DNA from: Dehalococcoidia bacterium
GTDB lineage: Bacteria > Chloroflexota > Dehalococcoidia > DSTF01 > JACRBR01
NCBI GenBank assembly: GCA_040902535.1
Contig: JBBDXD010000003.1
Span: 151,521 to 215,520, forward strand
Direction of reading: 5' to 3'
Length of the DNA: 64,000 nucleotides
The position numbers and the translations under genes are program-made. The first letter of the stretch is position 1. Each line of letters begins with the position of its first letter. The notes below the pieces were generated by a model. The model saw nothing but the letters and a program-made list of their open reading frames with translations. It had not been told where the DNA came from and searched no databases. Shown one piece after another: positions 26,839 to 35,867 of the stretch.

Positions 26839-26979
26839 TACCAAATTGAGAACCTAAGCGAAGTCGGCCGCGTGCCAGATAGCTGAATCTAGCGAGATTA
26901 AACGGTGAGCGTGATCGACTTGGGTCAGATCGCCCAGCGCGATGGGCACGGCGTGAGTTCTTGTCCTTAGTGCCCAGAC

Positions 26980-27010
26980 GTTGGGGGCCCTTACGGTGAG
27001 GGCCCCCAAC
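26980..27010. terminator. Strong 12-bp hairpin
   Basis: GTTGGGGGCCCT (26980-26991) and AGGGCCCCCAAC (26999-27010) pair perfectly around a 7-base loop. The structure is stable enough to stop transcription in either direction, although only a short A/T stretch (AATAT) follows. It may insulate the Crp/Fnr gene. Confidence 0.5.
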
Positions 27011-27040
27011 AATATCCTGTGCTATCAACTCATGATGCTG

Positions 27041-27062
27041 CCTCCTCCGGCCAGGGAGGAGG
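27041..27062. other. Second hairpin ahead of the Crp/Fnr gene
   Basis: CCTCCTCC (27041-27048) and GGAGGAGG (27055-27062) form an 8-bp stem with a 6-base loop. The right arm is purine-rich and Shine-Dalgarno-like but lies 125 bases from the assigned start. Confidence 0.4.
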
Positions 27063-27186
27063 GTTCGCATCAAATGTCGAAGTAGCCGCGCGCAACTGCG
27101 AGCCTCAGATCGCTTATCCTCTCAGGGTCATTGCACGCGGGTGTGCGCAGGCCTGCCCGCCTGAAAGCGAGAGTACCTGTGCCTCG

Positions 27187-27951
27187 ATGAGCAGGCAGCG
27201 ACGCCGTATCGCGAACCGCATCCTCTCCTCTCTCCCGCTGGCGAACTACAAGCGCATCCTCCCGGGCCTGAAGGAAGTTCCACTCAAGTTTCGCATCTCC
27301 CTCCACGAGCCCGGTGACAAGATGCCGTACGTTTACTTCCCCAACACCGGCGTGATCTCAACGCTCACTGTGCTGGGAAATGGCAGAGCGGTCGAGATCG
27401 CCACGATCGGCAACGAGGGGATGACCGATGTCTCGGTGTTTTTCGGGCTTGAGGAATCCGACTCACGGCTGCTCGTTCAGGTCCCTGGCACCGCCATGCG
27501 CATGGAAAGCGAGCGGTTTCGCGAGCACGTTGAGCAGATGCCGATCCTGCGAACGCTCCTGGGCTACTACACCGTGTCGATGCTTGCCCTCGTCGCACAG
27601 TCCGCCGCTTGCAATCGCGTGCATCCGATGGTCGAACGCTGCGCGCGCTGGCTGTTGATGACGCACGACCGCGTGGACGCCGCCGCGTTCCCGATGACGC
27701 ACGAGTTCCTCTCCACGATGCTCGGCGTCCCGCGGCCGAGCGTGTCCACCGCCGCCGCAGCTCTCCAGGCCGCAGGCTTCATCACCTACCATCGCGGGAA
27801 GGTCACGGTACTCGACCGGCGCGGCCTCGAGAGTGCCAGCTGCGAGTGCTACCGCCTCATCCGGGAGCGCTTTGACCGGCTGCCCGGCCGTAGCAAGGGC
27901 AGCACACCCGGCAGGCGGCTGCTGTCCTCGGGTGAACAAGCGTCTGTCTGA
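27187..27951 (+). CDS. Crp/Fnr family transcriptional regulator (copy A)
   Basis: The product is about 254 residues. The N-terminal cyclic-nucleotide-binding-like barrel is visible from residues 20-120 (HEPGDKMPYVYFPNTGVIS and GNEGMTDVSVFFGLEESDS). The long dimer helix follows, and then a winged helix (MTHEFLSTMLGVPRPSVSTA and GFITYHRGKVTVLDRRGLES). No Fe-S-type Cys cluster is arranged as in Fnr, and the phosphate-binding Arg of true Crp is not obvious. The ATG at 27187 is chosen because the paralogue at 42362-43186 aligns from just after it. The two proteins are roughly four fifths identical by eye. Confidence 0.87.
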   Translation: MSRQRRRIANRILSSLPLANYKRILPGLKEVPLKFRISLHEPGDKMPYVYFPNTGVISTLTVLGNGRAVEIATIGNEGMTDVSVFFGLEESDSRLLVQVPGTAMRMESERFREHVEQMPILRTLLGYYTVSMLALVAQSAACNRVHPMVERCARWLLMTHDRVDAAAFPMTHEFLSTMLGVPRPSVSTAAAALQAAGFITYHRGKVTVLDRRGLESASCECYRLIRERFDRLPGRSKGSTPGRRLLSSGEQASV

Positions 27952-28068
27952 TGCTATTGCCGACGCTATTGCGTCGTCATAGCGTGCGGTGTTACTCCGT
28001 CGAACGCCTGATCCCTGGTAGAAACGGAAGGTGGCCCCGGCAGCTCTGACTCCACGTACCGATAGAAA

Positions 28069-30339
28069 TCAAGCCGACTTTGACTGCGGCGCGGCCCGAA
28101 GTAGGGCGCCAACATCCTCAGGCGGGAGGGGCTCACTAAAGTAGAAGCCTTGAACAAAGTCACAGGACCGCGCCCGCAGCCAACCGACCTGCTCAACCTG
28201 CTCGACGCCCTCGGCCACGATCTCCAAGTCCAGCGATTGCCCAAGCTCGATGATCGACTGGACAATCTCTTGCTCCTTCCCCTGCTCGGTGAGTCCATCC
28301 ACGAACGACTTATCGATCTTCAACACATCGATGGGGAAGCGGCGCAGGTAGCTCAACGACGAGTAGCCGGTGCCAAAGTCGTCGATGGCCAGCCGAACGC
28401 CCAGCACCTTGAGCTCCATGAGATGCGCCATCGACCGCTCCACGTTCTGCATCATGACGGTCTCCGTGATCTCCAGGATGAGAGACGAGGGAGGCAGACC
28501 AGATTCGTTGAGCGCACCGCGCACGATGTCGAGAAGTCCGGGTTGATGTACCTGTGCGGCAGAGACGTTCACGGCGATCGAGAGCGGGGGCTCGGCGGGA
28601 AACTGAAGCTGCCATTGTCGACCTTGCTTGCAGGCTTGTTCGATCACCCATTGCCCGATCGGGATGATGATGCCCGTGCTCTCCGCGACCGATATGAACT
28701 CTTGCGGTGCGAGCATACCTCTGGTCGGATGGTTCCATCGAAGTAGGGCTTCGACTCCGGCGATGTTGCCGTCGGATAGCCGCACACTCGGCTGGTAGTG
28801 GAGGGCAAGCTCATCTCGCTCTAGGGCTCGCTGTAGTTGGCTAGCGAGGGCGAGGTTGATACCGACGGAGGATTCCATCGCAGGCCGATAGAGTGCATGC
28901 CCGTTCTTTCCACGCGACTTGACGGCGTACATGGCCACGTCTGCACGCCGCAGGACTTCGTCTGGAGGATCTGCGCTCGTGCCGAGCGCCACGCCGATGC
29001 TCGCTCGAACGAACACTTCATGCATTTCAAGCGCGACCGGCGACTGGAGCGCAAGCAAGATGCGCTCGGCGACGTGCCGAGCTTCGTCCGCGTGTGCGAC
29101 CTCTTCGACGAGGACAGCAAACTCGTCGCCACCTATGCGCGCCGCCGTGTCTCCGGGACGGAGGCACGCCACGATTCGCCTTGCGACTTCTTGGAGCAGG
29201 CGATCTCCTGCCGGGTGTCCCAGGGAGTCATTCACGGACTTGAAGTCATCAATGTCTATGAACAACACCGCGAGCTGCTTGCCGTCCCGGACGGCACGCT
29301 CTGCGGCGTGTTCCAGCCGGTCCAGGAAGCGCGCGCGGTTCGCGAGCTGGGTTAGACCATCGTGAAACGCTTGATGGCGGAGTTGTTGCTTGAGTTCGCG
29401 CTCCGTCTCCAGAGTCCGCTGGAGGCTCTGGCTTGTCCGGCGGTGGTCCTCCACCTCGCGCTCCAAGTCACCGTTCGCCCGCTCTAATTCCCGGGTGCGC
29501 GCCTCCAAGTCTTGCGCGAGGTACGCGTTCAGTTCCTCTGAACGGCGAATCAGCGCATCTGCCATCGAATTGACGTCGTCGGCCAGGTCGGCGAGTTCGC
29601 GCGGTCCCTCACGTCGAACGCGCGCCGTGAGATCTCCTGACGCGATCGCACGCGTGGCAAGGCTTGTCCGGCGGAGCGCCTTCCCTATCCACTGGTAGCT
29701 CGCGGCACCGACGACGGCGAGCAGGACAAGGCAAAGGCCGCCAATCGCGAGTGACCAGCGCGCCGTCGCCTCGACTGCGCGTTCCTGTTCGCGCTGCGCG
29801 CTGCGCAACTCGGCTTGCTGGGCCTCGATTTCGCCTTTGAGGTCCTCCAGGAAGGCGGCAGACTCGACCGTCAATGCACTGTCCACTGCGATTGAAATCG
29901 CAGCGAGAAGATCGCCAGACGTGATCTCATCGATCACCTGCTCCTCGGCCGCCGCGAAATGTCCATGTGTCGCTGCGTACTCGTCGAGCTGTTGCGAAAA
30001 TGCGGCATCGTGAACGCGCGCGTCCGCGATCAATTCGGCGAGCGACTCATCCACTCTGCTCCGCGACTCTCGAAACCGCGTGATGTATGCCTCGTCCTGC
30101 GTCACGAAATAACTCGTGACCATGACCCATTCGTCATAGGCGCTGCTGATCGCCTCTTGGAACAGCCCGGTATTGGCGATGGCGCGGTCGGCGCGGCCCT
30201 GCGCTTCCGAGTGGCGATCCGCCGTCGCTTGCGTGCCGACGACGATAAGGACCGCGGCGAGGAGCAACAGAACCACGAGGACCGTGGTTGTTCCGCTCAC
30301 CGATATGCGAGGCCAGGCCCGGCGTTTGAACACGCGCAT
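28069..30339 (-). CDS. Membrane-bound GGDEF-EAL c-di-GMP enzyme
   Basis: The product is 756 residues. Helix 1 (TTTVLVVLLLLAAVLIVVG) and helix 2 (WSLAIGGLCLVLLAVVGAA, near residue 200) flank an extracytoplasmic helical sensor of about 150 residues. A HAMP domain (ATRAIASGDLTARVRREG) and a coiled coil follow. The GGDEF motif is intact (ARIGGDEFAVLVEEV, near residue 405) with an inhibitory RxxD site five residues before it (RPGD). The EAL domain keeps EALLRW, DDFGTGYSSLSYL, DKSFVDG and QGFYFSEP. Both activities look possible. The ATG at 30339 has a GGAG site; an in-frame ATG at 30459 is less likely. Confidence 0.9.
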   Translation of the reverse strand: MRVFKRRAWPRISVSGTTTVLVVLLLLAAVLIVVGTQATADRHSEAQGRADRAIANTGLFQEAISSAYDEWVMVTSYFVTQDEAYITRFRESRSRVDESLAELIADARVHDAAFSQQLDEYAATHGHFAAAEEQVIDEITSGDLLAAISIAVDSALTVESAAFLEDLKGEIEAQQAELRSAQREQERAVEATARWSLAIGGLCLVLLAVVGAASYQWIGKALRRTSLATRAIASGDLTARVRREGPRELADLADDVNSMADALIRRSEELNAYLAQDLEARTRELERANGDLEREVEDHRRTSQSLQRTLETERELKQQLRHQAFHDGLTQLANRARFLDRLEHAAERAVRDGKQLAVLFIDIDDFKSVNDSLGHPAGDRLLQEVARRIVACLRPGDTAARIGGDEFAVLVEEVAHADEARHVAERILLALQSPVALEMHEVFVRASIGVALGTSADPPDEVLRRADVAMYAVKSRGKNGHALYRPAMESSVGINLALASQLQRALERDELALHYQPSVRLSDGNIAGVEALLRWNHPTRGMLAPQEFISVAESTGIIIPIGQWVIEQACKQGRQWQLQFPAEPPLSIAVNVSAAQVHQPGLLDIVRGALNESGLPPSSLILEITETVMMQNVERSMAHLMELKVLGVRLAIDDFGTGYSSLSYLRRFPIDVLKIDKSFVDGLTEQGKEQEIVQSIIELGQSLDLEIVAEGVEQVEQVGWLRARSCDFVQGFYFSEPLPPEDVGALLRAAPQSKSA

Positions 30340-30445
30340 CGCTCCTACTAGAAGGATGTTCGGCCGCTCGGAGGTCCGGCTGGACGGGCCACTCTGACAT
30401 TCAGCGGGCGTCGAAGCTGCCGATGATTCCCTCAGGAGGACCGCT

Positions 30446-30703
30446 ATGGTCCGATTCAAGTTGCGACGGATTGTGGTCGTACCTGCGTTCGCCGTGGCTA
30501 TTTTCTCGGCTGCTGCACCGTTCTACGTGGCATCGCAGGACGAGGCCGGCGCGGTGACATTCCCGACGGCGTGCGCCAATCTGATAGCCGCGAGCACGAA
30601 TCCCGACTCACTAGCCGGAAGCCAGTTCTACTTCAGACAGCGCGATCCTCATGATCCGCTCGTGACCCTATCGCAAACGTGCGCCGCGAGTCATCAGAGA
30701 TAG
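30446..30703 (+). CDS. Small secreted protein (85 residues)
   Basis: The ATG at 30446 is preceded by AGGAGG with a 6-base spacer, a near-ideal ribosome site. The product opens with a signal peptide (MVRFKLRRIVVVPAFAVAIFSAAAPF), followed by a short polar mature part with two Cys residues (PTACANLIAAST and LSQTCAASHQR). It is divergent from the GGDEF-EAL gene and about 105 bases from its start. No family was recognised. The good ribosome site and signal sequence are the main support. Confidence 0.58.
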   Translation: MVRFKLRRIVVVPAFAVAIFSAAAPFYVASQDEAGAVTFPTACANLIAASTNPDSLAGSQFYFRQRDPHDPLVTLSQTCAASHQR

Positions 30704-30953
30704 GCTGCTCCCACTATCGTCCCATAGCGTTCGCGGCATCACCGAACCCCAGGCGACGGATGCACGTCGGCACGGTGGCGGAGTCGTGCGAATCGTGCGT
30801 ACCGACCGAAATTGCGACTCGACCTCTGGCTTATGCCTAAAGCGATCTCGGATTGATAGGAGCCTCCACCTAGCCGCCGAGTGGCTGTCGGCTTCAACGC
30901 GCACACTCGGGGGCCGATAGTACCTCTGAATCCACATCATCGGAGGTGACCGC

Positions 30954-32096
30954 TTGAAGCTCGAACAGACTCAATGGACCGAAAGTCGTGGCTGGGAGCC
31001 GGCCACACCGCGTGAAATGAAGACGGCGGACTTGGCGCTGGTGTTCAGCAGCACCGCAAGACTCGAGGACGCCGGTTGCCTCGAGGAGATCAAATGTGCC
31101 TATCCGCACGCGCTGATATTCGGCTGCTCAACCGCCGGCGAGATCCATGACGTTCATGTCGACGATGATTCTATCGCAGTGACGGCAATCGACTTCGAGC
31201 ACACCGAGTTGCGCTACGCCGGCATCCGCATGTTCGACGTCACGAACAGTTACGACGCCGGCGAGCGGTTGGCGCAGATCCTGCCGCACGAGGGGCTGGT
31301 CCATGTGTTCGTCCTTTCCGACGGCTTGAAGGTCAACGGCAGTGACCTGGTGAAGGGCCTGAGTGCACGTCTCCCGGAGGGCGTGAGCATCACCGGCGGA
31401 CTATCGGGCGACGGCGATCGCTTTGCGAAGACGCTCGTCATTCTCGAAGGGAAGCCGCAGAGCGATGCCATCGGCGCCATCGGTTTCTACGGCGATGCGC
31501 TCCGGGTCGGATACGCATCGTTAGGCGGCTGGGACTCCTTCGGCCCGGAGCGTCTCATCACGCGCTCGGAAGGGAACGTTCTGTACGAACTTGACGGCAA
31601 GTCGGCGCTTGAGCTGTACAAGCAGTACCTCGGAAAGCATGCGGCCGGGCTTCCCGCCACGGGCCTACTCTTCCCGTTGAGTCTCCGCACGCGCGACGGA
31701 GAGACGCCGGTGGTGCGGACGATCCTCGGGGTGGACGAAGAAGCGCAGAGCATGACGTTCGCGGGCGATGTCCCGATGGGGGCGTACGCGCGCCTCATGA
31801 AGGCGAACTTCGACCGCCTGATCGACGGCGCCGTTGGGGCGGCGCGGACGAGCCACGAAGCAGTCGACGGATCTTCACCCGACCTCGCCATCCTGATCAG
31901 TTGCGTAGGGCGCAAGATGGTGCTCAAGCAACGGGTCGAGGAGGAAGTGGAAGGCGTGCGAGACGTACTCGGCGAACACACCGCGCTCGCCGGGTTTTAC
32001 TCGTACGGCGAGATCTCTCCGTTCACTCCTCACGCGAAGTGTGAGCTGCACAATCAGACGATGACCATCACGACGCTGTCGGAACGCGCGGCCTAG
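30954..32096 (+). CDS. FIST-domain sensor protein
   Basis: The product is 380 residues. A TTG start at 30954 is supported by GGAGG eight bases upstream. The N-terminal FIST domain shows ADLALVFSSTARLED, HALIFGCSTAGEI and LVHVFVLSDGLKVNGSDLVK; GVSITGGLSGDGDRF is characteristic. The FIST_C part ends with SCVGRKMVLKQRVEEEVEGV and LAGFYSYGEISPFTPHAKCE. FIST domains are predicted small-ligand sensors, possibly of amino acids, found with signalling outputs. Here the next gene, 7 bases downstream, is a c-di-GMP enzyme, so the pair probably forms a sensing module. The protein has no membrane segment. Confidence 0.88.
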   Translation: MKLEQTQWTESRGWEPATPREMKTADLALVFSSTARLEDAGCLEEIKCAYPHALIFGCSTAGEIHDVHVDDDSIAVTAIDFEHTELRYAGIRMFDVTNSYDAGERLAQILPHEGLVHVFVLSDGLKVNGSDLVKGLSARLPEGVSITGGLSGDGDRFAKTLVILEGKPQSDAIGAIGFYGDALRVGYASLGGWDSFGPERLITRSEGNVLYELDGKSALELYKQYLGKHAAGLPATGLLFPLSLRTRDGETPVVRTILGVDEEAQSMTFAGDVPMGAYARLMKANFDRLIDGAVGAARTSHEAVDGSSPDLAILISCVGRKMVLKQRVEEEVEGVRDVLGEHTALAGFYSYGEISPFTPHAKCELHNQTMTITTLSERAA

Positions 32097-32103
32097 GCAT
32101 CAT

Positions 32104-34341
32104 ATGCACAGCCTGCTTGCCCGCCAGCTCCGGCGCCACTGCATCGATGCCAATACGCTCTCCTCTGACGTCCAGGCGCTGCTCGCCGCCGTCTCGGACG
32201 CGTATGATTCATCCGATACCGACCGGCGCATGACCGAGAGATCGCTGGATCTCAGCTCACTGGAACTGCTGTCGGCGAACAGCGAGCTTAGGCAAAAGGG
32301 AGAGCTATTGCGCGCTACCTTGGAATCGACGGCGGATGGCATCCTTGCCGTCGACGCCACCGGTAGCGTCATGTACTACAACGTGCGCTTCCTGGAACTC
32401 TGGCGTGTTCCGCGACAACTCGCGGAGCGGGGCGACGACGACGAACTCCTGGGATTCGTGCTCGAACAACTCGTTGACCCGGAGGCGTTTCTGCGCAAGG
32501 TGCGTGAATTGTACGCCTCCCCTGACGAGAGCTTTGACGCCCTGGCATTCCGTGATGGACATATATTCGAGCGCTACTCGCGAACGTTGCCCAGCGGTAC
32601 GGGCCTTGCTGGGCGAGTTTGGAGCTTTCGAGATGTGACGGAACGTGAGGAAGCGGTACGCAAGATCCTTGAACAGGCTCGACGCGACTCGCTCACGGGA
32701 GCCCTTAATCACGGCGGGATCACCCAATGCCTCGCCGAGCAACTCGATCGTTCGGACCTGAGCCGCGTGGCGCTTGCGATGGTCGACATCGACGGTATGA
32801 AGGCCGTGAACGACACCTATGGCCATCTGGCGGGCGACACAGTGCTGAGTGCTGTCGCGAGCGCGCTCGTCGCGGAGGGCGCCGTCGTCGGGCGATACGG
32901 CGGCGACGAGTTCCTGGTGGTCCTCGCCGGCGCTGACCGTGCGCATGCAGAAGAGTACGTAGCTCGGCTGCACCAGACGCTTCTTGAGAGTCGTGTGATC
33001 GATGAGATGACCAGCGCGGTGATCCGAGTTCGGGTGAGCGTCGGCCTCGGCGTGTATCCAGATGAAGCTAGTTCCATGGCCGAGCTGATTCAGTTCGCCG
33101 ACGCCGCGATGTACGCAGCGAAGAGCAAGCGCGCGCTTGAGGAGGGTCACGCAAATCGGCGGCTCGGCGATCGCGTGTCGCACATCGTCGCGGATCTCGT
33201 ACCGCTCCTCACGTCTTCAGGAAAGCTCGAAGAGAAGCTGAAGTTGATCGCCGGTCGACTCTCGATGGGCACAGGCTATGACGCGGTCGACTGTCAGATC
33301 TTTCGCGACACCGGTCTCAACGCGGACAGTTCCTTGCACGATGGGCGCGTCGATGAGTTGACCGAACTCTGGGCAGCGGAGCAAGCTCGCGACGATGGGC
33401 GTGACCGACCGATCAACGTGATCCTTGCCCAGACGCGTCGACCAATCATTCTGGAGAATATCGCAGCCGACGCACGCCTGAACGACGGTGAGCGTGCGGT
33501 GTTAGCCGCGGCCGGCTTGGAGTCGGCGATCGTTGCGCCCATGTTCTGGGAGGCCGAATTCATTGGTACGTTAGCTGTGGCTCGTCGCAGTCGCGCAGCA
33601 TTCGATCCTCGTGACGCGCAGTTCCTGGCAGCCATCGCCAATGAAGTAGCTGCCATCGTTCGGATGGCCGCCTTGATGGAGGGCATGCAGGAGGCGACTA
33701 CGCGCGTATCCACGGCTCAGGCGGAGACCGTACTGATGCTGGCCGCCGCAGCGGAAGCCCACGATCAGACCACGGGCCTGCACCTAGCCAGCATCCGCGT
33801 TCTTTCGGAATTGATCGCTCGCGAACTGGAGTATGCTCCCGAGCAGATACAAGAGCTCGGCCTCGCTGCCACCCTCCATGACATTGGGAAAATCAGCGTA
33901 CCGGACAGCATCCTTTCGAGCCCCATGCGATTCGACACGGACGATGCGGAATTCGACCGTATCTGGGACACGCTTAAGCAGCACACGGTGTGGGGCGCGG
34001 AGTTCCTCTCGGGTCGCATCGGTTTCGATCTCGCAGCAAAGGTCGCGAGATGGCATCACGAACGGTGGGATGGACGCGGCTACCCGGACGGTTTAACAGG
34101 TGCCGAGATACCGCAAGAGGTTGCGATCGTCACCGTTGCCGATGCCCTGGATGCGATGATCCAAGACCGTCCGTATCGCGCAGGCCGGCCCCTTGCCGAA
34201 GCCATCGAGGAAATCGTCGCCTGCCGCGGTCTGCAGTTCTCACCAGACGTCGTCGACGCCCTTTGTGGCGTCCATCGTCGCGGTGAACTTCCTCAGCGCG
34301 AACCGAACGGCGAAAACCAAATGCAGCACCTCGCCGCATGA
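32104..34341 (+). CDS. PAS-GGDEF-GAF-HD-GYP dual c-di-GMP enzyme
   Basis: The product is 745 residues and cytoplasmic. A coiled N-terminus is followed by a PAS domain (LESTADGILAVDATGSVMYY), then GGDEF (VGRYGGDEFLVVLAGADR, near residue 267) without an RxxD inhibitory site, then a GAF domain (about residues 375-520). The C-terminal HD-GYP domain has TLHDIGKISVPD (near residue 592), HTVWGAEFL and HHERWDGRGYPDGL, so its metal and GYP residues are intact. It can in principle both make and degrade c-di-GMP. It is coupled to the FIST gene by a 7-base gap. Confidence 0.9.
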   Translation: MHSLLARQLRRHCIDANTLSSDVQALLAAVSDAYDSSDTDRRMTERSLDLSSLELLSANSELRQKGELLRATLESTADGILAVDATGSVMYYNVRFLELWRVPRQLAERGDDDELLGFVLEQLVDPEAFLRKVRELYASPDESFDALAFRDGHIFERYSRTLPSGTGLAGRVWSFRDVTEREEAVRKILEQARRDSLTGALNHGGITQCLAEQLDRSDLSRVALAMVDIDGMKAVNDTYGHLAGDTVLSAVASALVAEGAVVGRYGGDEFLVVLAGADRAHAEEYVARLHQTLLESRVIDEMTSAVIRVRVSVGLGVYPDEASSMAELIQFADAAMYAAKSKRALEEGHANRRLGDRVSHIVADLVPLLTSSGKLEEKLKLIAGRLSMGTGYDAVDCQIFRDTGLNADSSLHDGRVDELTELWAAEQARDDGRDRPINVILAQTRRPIILENIAADARLNDGERAVLAAAGLESAIVAPMFWEAEFIGTLAVARRSRAAFDPRDAQFLAAIANEVAAIVRMAALMEGMQEATTRVSTAQAETVLMLAAAAEAHDQTTGLHLASIRVLSELIARELEYAPEQIQELGLAATLHDIGKISVPDSILSSPMRFDTDDAEFDRIWDTLKQHTVWGAEFLSGRIGFDLAAKVARWHHERWDGRGYPDGLTGAEIPQEVAIVTVADALDAMIQDRPYRAGRPLAEAIEEIVACRGLQFSPDVVDALCGVHRRGELPQREPNGENQMQHLAA

Positions 34342-34520
34342 CGAGCCAGACCTCCGCAGGACACGAGGCTATGTGTGGCTTCCCTTTGAGGGCGGGATAC
34401 AGAGAACGTTTCGCTAGACCACTTCGATCCACCCGACGCCGCCACGCACTGAACGGTTTTTAGTCGACGCTGCTCCTAACAGGCATCCAACGCGGCGATG
34501 TTGGCGCGGATTGATCTCGG

Positions 34521-35567
34521 TCAACATCTGCCCTGGCGTTGCCACCCGGCCGGGCAGTGCGGCGTGTTCGTCGCCGTCGGCTCGGTCGTACTCGTGGCCG
34601 TCGGCGTCAGCGTCGGCTCGGACGTATGCGTCGCCGTCGCCGATGGCGCCGGCGTGTCCGTCGGGCCGGGCGTATCGGTAGGACCCGGCGTGGCCGTTGA
34701 AGTCGGCGTGTCCGTCGGCTCAGCGGTCGGTGTCGGCGTATTCGTCGCGACGTCGCCCGCCGGGTACAGCGCGCTGATGCCGTCGATGTCGTCCTGGTGC
34801 AACGTCCGTCGCACACTGCTGTAGTACGCGTACATGATGGCCGCGCTCACCTGGGAGTGGCCCATCCCCGCGACGTGCCCGTTCTCGTGCAGCATCACCG
34901 TCTCGACGTCGTAGTCACTGCCGTTCGTGCGCCATGCGACCCGCGTGTTCAGAGCCATGTCCGCTTCGTCGGGATCCTCCGTGGCGAACCACGTCACGCC
35001 CAACGTGCAGCGGAAGATGCTACATCGCCCCAGGTCGAGCCAGGCGACGTCGTTGAAGCCGTCGAACGTCTGATCGCCGGGGCACTCCTGCACCAGCGAC
35101 GGGCAGCGTGACGTCGTGCCACGGTATTCGAACGCGAAGCTCGACGTAGCAACATTGCTCCAGGTGGCGTGTGTGTTTAGAAGGGCGGTCAGGCCGCCGC
35201 CGCTCGTCGGGTCGGGCGCCGTCGAGGCGCTTCCCGGGTTGTAGTACTGCCGCACGTAGTCGTTCGTCGTCTGGTCGTCCGAAAACTGGTTCCACACGAG
35301 CCCCGTCGGCACGTACTCGCTCTTCTGTAGCGGGCGAGCGCCGCGCTCCTCAAGGGCAGCATGCACCTGCGCGACAGGGTCAGCGCCACGGGTGACCGAG
35401 ACGAACACCTCGACCATCACGCGCTTCCCGTCGACTTCGGCGACGCCCAGTCCGGCGACGTTGATGGGGCCTCCGGCGGATGCGTCGCTCCCGTTTGTAG
35501 ACGCGCCGAGCGTCGCGAACGCGATGAGCACGATGAGCGACAGCCCCAGTAGTTTCGCCACGGCCAA
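34521..35567 (-). CDS. Secreted matrixin-like zinc metalloprotease
   Basis: The product is 348 residues. A signal peptide (VAKLLGLSLIVLIAFATLG) begins the protein. The catalytic zinc motif is HENGHVAGMGH near residue 226, a match to HExxHxxGxxH, followed by a Met-turn candidate SAAIMYAYYSSV and the DDIDGISALYP helix common to M10 matrixins. Four Cys in the middle (RCPSLVQEC, RCSIFRC) may form disulfides. The last 75 residues are a Pro/Thr/Glu linker ending HCPAGWQRQGRC. No classical Cys-switch propeptide was seen. It is convergent with the HD-GYP gene. Confidence 0.85.
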   Translation of the reverse strand: MAVAKLLGLSLIVLIAFATLGASTNGSDASAGGPINVAGLGVAEVDGKRVMVEVFVSVTRGADPVAQVHAALEERGARPLQKSEYVPTGLVWNQFSDDQTTNDYVRQYYNPGSASTAPDPTSGGGLTALLNTHATWSNVATSSFAFEYRGTTSRCPSLVQECPGDQTFDGFNDVAWLDLGRCSIFRCTLGVTWFATEDPDEADMALNTRVAWRTNGSDYDVETVMLHENGHVAGMGHSQVSAAIMYAYYSSVRRTLHQDDIDGISALYPAGDVATNTPTPTAEPTDTPTSTATPGPTDTPGPTDTPAPSATATHTSEPTLTPTATSTTEPTATNTPHCPAGWQRQGRC

Positions 35568-35639
35568 CCTCCCCCGGAAAGATGATCTATGAAGCGGCTC
35601 CTACGCTAGTCGGGACCGCCCGAGCTGTCAATCGGCGAG

Positions 35640-35850
35640 AGCCTCGGGACTTGACAAGGCGGCTATTGGGACGAGTCGAGCCCGAACGCGGTGGCGGAAT
35701 CCGAACGGCGTGATCGAGACGTACACCAGCGCGGAATTGATCGCCGCCAACTCATCGTAGCCGAGGCCGCGCGCCGCCATCTCGCCGGCGTTGCAGATTC
35801 GATCAGGAAGTCGGCGCCCGCCACGAGCGGGTACTCGCGCAGCCACTACG
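35640..35850 (-). pseudogene. Fragment of a CaiB/BaiF-type CoA-transferase
   Basis: In one frame the minus strand reads LREYPLVAGADFLIESATP. One base later the adjacent frame continues GEMAARGLGYDELAAINSAL and VYVSITPFG, and then loses similarity. This is the segment of family III CoA-transferases around the 'ADVlIEn..PGe..rlGLdye.L...NP.LVyvSiTpFG' block. Only about 50 residues remain, with a frameshift inside, so it is a dead remnant. Confidence 0.7.
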
Positions 35851-35867
35851 GAGGAATAGTGTCCGCG

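Larger units (their letters stand above)
26637..27186. other. Intergenic region upstream of the Crp/Fnr gene
   Basis: No gene was found. The region holds one copy of the dispersed 18-base repeat at 26821-26838 and two stable hairpins (26980-27010 and 27041-27062), each listed separately. Confidence 0.6.
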
